NCBI GenBank assembly: GCA_016928955.1
Contig: JAFGJV010000027.1
Location: 1 to 64,000, forward strand
Direction: 5' to 3'
Source: Spirochaetales bacterium
GTDB lineage: Bacteria; Spirochaetota; Spirochaetia; Treponematales; UBA12059
Length of the DNA stretch: 64,000 nt
Shown: positions 58,386 to 64,000 of the stretch, one piece after another
Position numbering within the stretch: the stretch's first letter is position 1
Layout: each line of letters opens with the position of its first letter
Made by a program: the position numbers and the translations under genes
The notes under the pieces: model-generated
What the model was told of the DNA's origin: nothing
The model's input: only the letters and a program-made list of their open reading frames with translations
The model's database searches: none

Positions 58386-59528
58386 ATGACAGTGACCATC
58401 GATCCGGACGCCATGGAAACCGATTTCCTTCCGGCACCCCGCTACCATCAGGCTGATCTGGACAGGCAGCGCTCAGTGCTTGAGAGCGTCCCCTTTGTGG
58501 CCGCCGCCCGGTACCTGCCCATTTTGATTTTTGTCCTCAACGACAGGCGCCAGATCGTGTGGCTTAACGACCAGGCCCTGGCCCTGGTAGGCCAGGCGAC
58601 CGGCGCCCGCCCCGGCGAGGCACTGGGCTGCATCCACTCGTGCGAGAAACCCGGCGGCTGCGGCACCACCTCGTTCTGCGCCTATTGCGCGGCCCCGTCG
58701 GCCATCATGAAGGCCCTGGAAGGCGCCGAGGACCGGGAGGAATGCGCCATACAGCTGGACCCCGGCCACTCGCCGGACGCCCTGGACCTGCTCCTGTGGA
58801 GCCGGCCCCTGGACGCGGGAGACCAGCGCTACGTGGTGTTCGTGGCGCGGGACATATCCAAGGAAAAGCGCAGGGAGGCCCTGGAGCGCATTTTCTACCA
58901 TGATATAGGCAATACCGTGACCGGCATGCGCTCCATGCTGGAACTGGTGGAAGCCGCGCGCGACGCCTCAGGCACGGACTACCTGGATTATTTCAAGTCG
59001 GCCACCGACCAGCTGATCGAGGAAATAGAGGGACAGCGGGCCCTGCGCGACGCGGAGAGCGGTACCCTGGAGTCCGTCCGCGAACCCGTAGACCTTAGAG
59101 CCGTCCTGACCCAGGCCGTGACCCTGTACCGCTACGCGTCCATGAGCAGGGACGTGGGCGTGACCCTGGACCCGGACGGGCCCTCTCCCCTGGTCATGGG
59201 CGACCCGGTACTGGTGCGGCGCGTGGCCGTCAACATGCTCAAGAACGCCTTTGAGGCATCGGCCAGGGGCCAGACCGTCAGGGCGGGCTGTTTCCAGACC
59301 GGGGAGGACGCGGGCCTCTGGGTATGGAACGACGCCGTTATGGACTCAGAGACCAGACGGCGCGTGTTCCAGCGCTCGTTCTCCACCAAAGGCCGAGGCA
59401 GGGGCTTGGGCACCTACGGCATGAAGGTTCTGGCCGAGCGCTATCTGGGCGGCGTTGTGTCCTTCGAGTCTGCCGACGGAGCGGGAACCACCTTCAGGCT
59501 GACCCTGCCCCTGGAAGGGAAGCGCTGA
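58386..59528 (+). CDS. cytoplasmic PAS histidine kinase with a cysteine cluster
   Basis: The 380-aa protein has no membrane segment. Residues 35-160 form a PAS domain (PILIFVLNDRRQIVWLNDQAL) containing the cluster CIHSCEKPGGCG and CAYC, five cysteines in 21 residues, which may bind a metal or sense redox state. The DHp histidine is in FYHDIGNTVTG, and the HATPase domain has NMLKNAFEA and GRGLGTYG. No receiver is encoded next to it. It overlaps the acyltransferase gene (TGATG). Confidence 0.85.
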   Translation: MTVTIDPDAMETDFLPAPRYHQADLDRQRSVLESVPFVAAARYLPILIFVLNDRRQIVWLNDQALALVGQATGARPGEALGCIHSCEKPGGCGTTSFCAYCAAPSAIMKALEGAEDREECAIQLDPGHSPDALDLLLWSRPLDAGDQRYVVFVARDISKEKRREALERIFYHDIGNTVTGMRSMLELVEAARDASGTDYLDYFKSATDQLIEEIEGQRALRDAESGTLESVREPVDLRAVLTQAVTLYRYASMSRDVGVTLDPDGPSPLVMGDPVLVRRVAVNMLKNAFEASARGQTVRAGCFQTGEDAGLWVWNDAVMDSETRRRVFQRSFSTKGRGRGLGTYGMKVLAERYLGGVVSFESADGAGTTFRLTLPLEGKR

Positions 59529-60286
59529 TGGCCGACCAAGCCCCTCCCGCGTCCGCCACAGAACCGCGCCGCCGCTCGCAGACCCTGGACATCATAAGAG
59601 GCGCCCTGGTCGTCCTCATGGTCGTGTTCCACGCGGCGTACATAGCGTCCATGTACGGACTTGCGACCGTAGACCTGGGCAGCGGCTTCTGGTGGATATT
59701 CCCCCGGGGCATAGCCGCCGGTTTTGTTGCCGTGTCGGGTTGGAGCCTGGCTTCCAAGCGCGAGCGGGGTGGCCGCCTTGGCGACTATGTCCGCCGGGCC
59801 GCCCGGCTGGCCATCCCTGCCCTGGCCGTCAGCCTGGTCAGTTTTGTGGCACTGGGCCGGAACTTTGTCTTCTTCGGCGTCCTTCACCTTCTGGCCGTGT
59901 CGTCCGTCCTGGCCTGGCCCCTCCTGGGCAGACCAGCCCTGGCCCTGGCCGCCGGCATCCTGGTATTCGCCGCCGGCCTGGTCCTGGGACCCGTACGCTT
60001 TGACTGGCCCTGGCTGGCCTGGCTGGGATTCAGGCCGAGCGGCCTCTACCCCGCCGACTACTTGCCGCTCCTGCCCTGGTTTGCCTGGGTGGCCTTTGGC
60101 TCGGCTGCAAGGGACCTGGCAAGCGCCTGGCTGTCCCGCCGGCCGCGCCCAGACCAGGCGCCCTGGTCTCCCCCACGGGCCCTGCGACCCCTGGCCTTCC
60201 TGGGCCGCCATTCGCTGTGGGCCTACCTCATCCACCTTCCCTTGCTGTACGGCCTTGGTTGGCTTGTCGCCATGGTGGTGAGCTGA
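59528..60286 (+). CDS. membrane acyltransferase-like protein (DUF1624 type)
   Basis: The 252-aa protein has about seven membrane segments. The first bears the RSQTLDIIRGALVVLMVVFHA motif of heparan-alpha-glucosaminide acetyltransferase-like proteins, with the conserved His. A GWSLASKRER loop follows, and the last segment carries LGRHSLWAYLIHLPLLYG. It may move acyl groups across or onto envelope sugars. It is translationally coupled to the PAS kinase, an unusual partner. Confidence 0.75.
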   Translation: MADQAPPASATEPRRRSQTLDIIRGALVVLMVVFHAAYIASMYGLATVDLGSGFWWIFPRGIAAGFVAVSGWSLASKRERGGRLGDYVRRAARLAIPALAVSLVSFVALGRNFVFFGVLHLLAVSSVLAWPLLGRPALALAAGILVFAAGLVLGPVRFDWPWLAWLGFRPSGLYPADYLPLLPWFAWVAFGSAARDLASAWLSRRPRPDQAPWSPPRALRPLAFLGRHSLWAYLIHLPLLYGLGWLVAMVVS

Positions 60287-60288
60287 AA

Positions 60289-60444
60289 GCCGCGTACTCT
60301 ACTCGTGTGGGCGAGGCGATCACCATCCTCAAGACCGGCGAGATGGCAACCATGGGCGGCGTCACCGCGCCCTGGTACCGCATCAGGAAAGCTGACGGAC
60401 TCATTGGCTGGGCGTTCGGGGGCTTCATCACGGTAGCGGACTAG
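60289..60444 (+). pseudogene. remnant of an SH3b-domain protein
   Basis: Just after the acyltransferase, an open frame encodes about 45 residues of a bacterial SH3 repeat (ITILKTGEMATMGG, WYRIRKADGLIGWAFGGF) and stops at 60444. There is no start codon with a ribosome site and no signal peptide. It looks like the 3' end of an envelope SH3 protein left by deletion. Confidence 0.45.
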
Positions 60445-60573
60445 CCTCACAAAACATACCTTGTATTGTCCCCCGGCGGATGTTCGGCTATCATCAGGGG
60501 AGCGCGCGCCGGGCGCGGCCGGGACGCATGGGGCGGCCGCCGGCCGGGGGCGTCCGCGGGATGGGGTAACGCC

Positions 60574-63500
60574 ATGCACCGATACAGCCACACCGTCCTT
60601 GAAGTCATCTTCAGCTCCTTTCCGGCCCGGCCGGCCACACGCGCCATGCCCAGGCTAGAATTCCACGTGCGCGCGGACGCGCGTACGGCCTACGGGCTGG
60701 ATCCGGGCGCCTTCTCGGTAAGCGGCAACCTGGTGTTCGCGGATTTCTACGCCGCCCGCGCTTTTGCCGCCCGCCTGAACGAGCGCGTCAACCCGGCAGC
60801 CCATCCCGAGCGCGTGGTCAAGGCGGGCAGCGTCAACGCCATGGCCCTGATCGACGAGTTCACGCACGCCGTGCTGGACCTGTACCGCCAGACCGTGCGC
60901 CCGGACGCGCTGACTGTCGGCCTGGCCGCGGCCCAGGCGGCCATCGGCTCGGAACAGACGGACACGGCGCTGCTTGCCTTCCTGCGCGCCTTCCCGCCGG
61001 CCGCCGTCCAGGCCGGCTCGGCCACAGCCGAATCATGGCTGGACGGGCGCTCGGAAGGCGTGCCCAACCGGGAACTGGCGCTGGAGGAGCTGGTCCTTCT
61101 CCGCCTGGCCAACGAGAACCCAGCCTTCAAACCCTACGGCTTTTTGTTCGACGACGCGGACCTGAAGGCCGCCGCCCCCGTGGAGCCCGTCCTGGACGCC
61201 GCCGAGGCCGCTTTCAAACTCCTCCCGCGCTTCGGTCCGGACGACCAGGACCTGCCCACCCTCCTCCGCGCGCCCATGAAGGCCAGCCCCGACTCGCTGG
61301 CCGGCCAACTGGACTTCATGCGCCGCCGCTGGGGTCTCCTTTTGGGCGAGCGCATGCGCAAATTGCTCGGCGGCGTGGACATGCTGGCCGAGGAGAGCAA
61401 ACCTCATTTCCCGGGCCCTGGCCCCGCGCGCGTCCTGTCCTACGAGAGCCTGGAAAAGGAATACGAGCGCTTCAGCGAGGACCGCGACTGGATGCCGCGC
61501 GTCGTCATGATAGCCAAGAGCACCCTGGTATGGCTGGACCAGCTGTCGCGCTGGTACGGACGCGACATACGGACCCTGGACGCCATACCGGACGAGGAAC
61601 TGGACGCCCTGGCGTCCAGGGGCTTCAACGCCCTGTGGCTGATAGGCCTGTGGGAACGCAGCCAGGCATCCAGGCTTATCAAGGAGCTGTGCGGCAACCC
61701 TGAGGCCGCGCCCAGCGCCTATTCTCTGTACGACTACGAGATAGCCGGCGAGCTGGGCGGTTGGCCGGCCCTGGACAACCTGCGCCGCCGCGCCGAGTGG
61801 CGGGGCATACGCCTGGCCGCCGACATGGTCCCCAACCACACGGGCATGGACTCGGCGTGGGTCAGGGAGCGCCCGGACCTGTTCATACAGAGCGACCGCC
61901 CGCCCTTTCCCGGCTACTCCTTCAACGGCCGCAACCTGTCCGGCGACCCGTCCATAGGCCTGTGGCTGGAAGACCACTATTACGACCGCACCGACGCGGC
62001 CGTGGTGTTCAAGCGCGTGGATTTCCGGACGGGCGACACGCGCTACATATACCACGGCAACGACGGCACCAGCATGCCCTGGAACGACACGGCCCAGCTG
62101 GACTTCCTCAAGCCCGACGCCCGCGAGGCGGTGACCGAGCGCATCCTCCACGTGGCCCGGGCCTTTCCCATCATCCGCTTTGACGCGGCCATGATCATGG
62201 CGCGCAAGCATTTCCGGCGCCTGTGGTACCCGGAGCCGGGCCACGGCGGCGACATAGCCAGCCGCGGCGAGTCGTCATTGCCGCCGGATGTCTTTGACCG
62301 CCATATGCCGGGCGAGTTCTGGCGCGACGTGGTGGACCGCTGCGCGGCGGAGGCCCCGGACACCCTCCTCCTGGCCGAGGCGTTCTGGATGATGGAAGGC
62401 TACTTTGTCCGCACCCTGGGCATGCACCGCGTGTACAACTCGGCCTTCATGAACATGCTCAAGAACCAGGAGAACAAAAAGTACCGCGACACCATCAAGA
62501 ACACGCAGGAGTTCGACAAGGATATCCTCAAGCGCTTTGTCAACTTCATGAACAATCCCGACGAGGAGACGGCCGTGGCCCAGTTCGGCCGCGACGACCG
62601 CTACTTTGGCGTATGCACCCTGATGGCCACCCTGCCTGGCCTGCCCATGTTCGGGCACGGCCAGGTGGAAGGCTTCACCGAGAAATACGGCATGGAATAC
62701 CGCCGCGCCTACCTGGACGAGCGCCCGGACCAGGGGCTCATAGCCAGGCACGAGCGAGAAATCTTCCCGCTCCTCAAGCGCCGCTACCTGTTCTCCGGCG
62801 TCGACCAGTTCCTCCTGTACGACCTGTACCGCCCGGACGGCTCGGTGGACGAGAACGTGTTCGCGTACTCAAACGGCGCGGGCGGCGAACGCGCCCTGGT
62901 GCTGTACAACAACGCCTACGAGCGCGCGGCAGGCACCCTGCACCGCAGCTGCCCCTTTGCGCGCAAGGAGCCGGACGGCCGGAAAACGCGCGTCGTCATG
63001 GACCTTGCTTCCGGCCTGGGCCTGTCCGGCCTGCCCGGCCGCTTCCTGGCCATGCGGGAACAGCGCTCGGGCCTGTGGTTCCTCCGCCGCTCCGCCGACG
63101 TTGCCGAGCGCGGCATGGTCGTCATGCTGGACGGTTTCCAGAGCCAGGCCTTCCTGGACATCCACGAGTTGGCCGACGACGAGCTGGGGGCGTGGGCCAA
63201 GCTGTGCGACCAGCTGGGCGGTTCCGGCGTGCCGGACCTTTCGGCCGCCCTGCAGGACGTGGTATTGGACAGGCTGTACGCCTCATGGAACGCGGCCTTT
63301 GGGCCCGCCTACCTGCGCACGGTCCTGGACGCCTTTGCCCCGCCGGACGCGGCGCCAAAAACCTCGGCCGCTGGCAAAGCCGGCAAGAAGGCCGTTACCC
63401 CGGACCTGGACGCCGTGAGCGCCTTTGCCCGCGACTCGGGGGCCTTTATGGCAGAGCTGGCCGGACGCTCGGCCACCGATGCCGGCCGCGCAGAGCGCGC

Positions 63501-64000
63501 GCTGGAGCTGGCCGCGGGCGCGTCGGCCACGCTGGCCGGACTCGCGTCGGCTGGCACAAGTAAGCCAGGCTCCTTGTTGGCCGCTCGCCTGCGTTCAGGC
63601 GCGGCCCCGGCCGCCGCCGCCCTGGGCGCCCTGTCCATACTGCCCGGCCTCCTGTCAGAGGACGCCGACTGGACGGACGCCCGCGCCCTGGCCGACGCCT
63701 GGGGCCTGGACCGCAAGCTCAGGGAAGCCATGCAGGCCGCCGGCGTGCCTGGCGACCACGCCTGGCTGTGCTCCGCCCTGGCCACAGCCGCCTTGGGCGC
63801 CTTGGGCTCGCTAGAAGGACTCAAAGCGACCGGCCTTGCCGGCCTTGCGGAAGCAGTCCTGTCCCAAGAGGAAGCGAGCCGCCTCCTTGGCGTCAATATC
63901 TGGGACGGCTCCCGGTGGTTCAACGCCGAGCGCTTTGCCCTGGCCGCTCCCGTTGCGCTGGCGGCGGCCATACTGGCCGGCAGGCTCAGCCCGAAACAGG
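60574..64000 (+). CDS. GH13 alpha-amylase-like glycosidase (incomplete at right edge)
   Basis: From ATG 60574 the frame is open to the window end, at least 1142 residues. A helical N-terminal region of about 300 residues precedes a GH13 barrel: ADMVPNHTG (region I), IIRFDAAMI (region II with the nucleophile Asp), LLLAEAFW (region III with the acid Glu) and NFMNNPDEE (region IV with the stabilising Asp). The C-terminal part after about residue 930 is Ala-rich and helical and belongs to no family I recognise. There is no signal peptide, so it probably acts on alpha-glucans in the cytoplasm. Confidence 0.85.
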   Translation, partial: MHRYSHTVLEVIFSSFPARPATRAMPRLEFHVRADARTAYGLDPGAFSVSGNLVFADFYAARAFAARLNERVNPAAHPERVVKAGSVNAMALIDEFTHAVLDLYRQTVRPDALTVGLAAAQAAIGSEQTDTALLAFLRAFPPAAVQAGSATAESWLDGRSEGVPNRELALEELVLLRLANENPAFKPYGFLFDDADLKAAAPVEPVLDAAEAAFKLLPRFGPDDQDLPTLLRAPMKASPDSLAGQLDFMRRRWGLLLGERMRKLLGGVDMLAEESKPHFPGPGPARVLSYESLEKEYERFSEDRDWMPRVVMIAKSTLVWLDQLSRWYGRDIRTLDAIPDEELDALASRGFNALWLIGLWERSQASRLIKELCGNPEAAPSAYSLYDYEIAGELGGWPALDNLRRRAEWRGIRLAADMVPNHTGMDSAWVRERPDLFIQSDRPPFPGYSFNGRNLSGDPSIGLWLEDHYYDRTDAAVVFKRVDFRTGDTRYIYHGNDGTSMPWNDTAQLDFLKPDAREAVTERILHVARAFPIIRFDAAMIMARKHFRRLWYPEPGHGGDIASRGESSLPPDVFDRHMPGEFWRDVVDRCAAEAPDTLLLAEAFWMMEGYFVRTLGMHRVYNSAFMNMLKNQENKKYRDTIKNTQEFDKDILKRFVNFMNNPDEETAVAQFGRDDRYFGVCTLMATLPGLPMFGHGQVEGFTEKYGMEYRRAYLDERPDQGLIARHEREIFPLLKRRYLFSGVDQFLLYDLYRPDGSVDENVFAYSNGAGGERALVLYNNAYERAAGTLHRSCPFARKEPDGRKTRVVMDLASGLGLSGLPGRFLAMREQRSGLWFLRRSADVAERGMVVMLDGFQSQAFLDIHELADDELGAWAKLCDQLGGSGVPDLSAALQDVVLDRLYASWNAAFGPAYLRTVLDAFAPPDAAPKTSAAGKAGKKAVTPDLDAVSAFARDSGAFMAELAGRSATDAGRAERALELAAGASATLAGLASAGTSKPGSLLAARLRSGAAPAAAALGALSILPGLLSEDADWTDARALADAWGLDRKLREAMQAAGVPGDHAWLCSALATAALGALGSLEGLKATGLAGLAEAVLSQEEASRLLGVNIWDGSRWFNAERFALAAPVALAAAILAGRLSPKQ

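Overview
The window has two parts of different origin. Positions 1 to about 12.6 kb are AT-rich and carry genes typical of mobile DNA. The rest is strongly GC-rich chromosome with tightly packed, often overlapping genes. The join is an intact tRNA-Thr(CGU) gene on the minus strand (12589-12661). A tyrosine-recombinase integrase (11082-12356) lies just beyond the tRNA 3' end, so the left part reads as an integrative element inserted at tRNA-Thr. Its far end and second attachment site lie outside the window. No capsid, tail or conjugation genes are visible, so it is best called an integrative mobilizable or satellite-like element.

The element carries an Mrr-like restriction nuclease, an MT-A70 adenine methyltransferase, small conserved-looking ORFs, an acetyltransferase, a primase-helicase, a small putative DNA-binding protein, a four-fold helix-turn-helix protein, and two proteins that look like serine-recombinase DNA-binding domains without a catalytic domain. 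Long inverted repeats lie on both sides of the primase gene and iteron-like GTTCAATGGTTGAAC sites lie nearby. Together they suggest a compact replication or control module.

The chromosomal part starts with a cluster around a divergent promoter at 20.1-20.3 kb. Leftward run a ketoacyl synthase III homologue, an SDR reductase and a complete Liv-type ABC importer whose LivM frame continues into an alpha/beta hydrolase. Rightward run a double-headed TetR regulator, a second synthase III homologue, an acetyl-CoA hydrolase/CoA-transferase and an SCP-x-like thiolase. This looks like an uptake and catabolic unit for an unknown acid handled as CoA thioesters. It is followed by aroB-aroC-chorismate mutase and by a binding protein/histidine kinase/response regulator operon.

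Next comes histidine degradation (hutU, hutH, hutI). A 1160-aa protein, probably a pyrophosphate-type PEP carboxykinase, is translationally coupled to hutI. A lipoprotein subtilase follows. Then comes a ten-gene bacterial microcompartment operon with DeoC, RpiB, an acylating aldehyde dehydrogenase, two BMC-H, one BMC-T and four BMC-P shell proteins. This matches the 'sugar phosphate utilizing' class and faces a divergent DeoR-type regulator. The right end holds a DUF2239 protein, a flavodiiron protein, a RecA/KaiC-like ATPase, EF-G, a lytic transglycosylase lipoprotein, a split lipoate ligase with lipA, a TetR regulator, a Cys-rich PAS histidine kinase, a membrane acyltransferase and a truncated GH13 glycosidase.

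The organism is probably an anaerobe or microaerophile, given the flavodiiron protein, the BMC and fermentation-type CoA enzymes. The EF-G resembles the spirochaete/planctomycete/deltaproteobacterial and mitochondrial EF-G1 type. The unusually free use of ATA isoleucine codons despite high GC is compatible with a GC-rich spirochaete, but the phylum is inference only.
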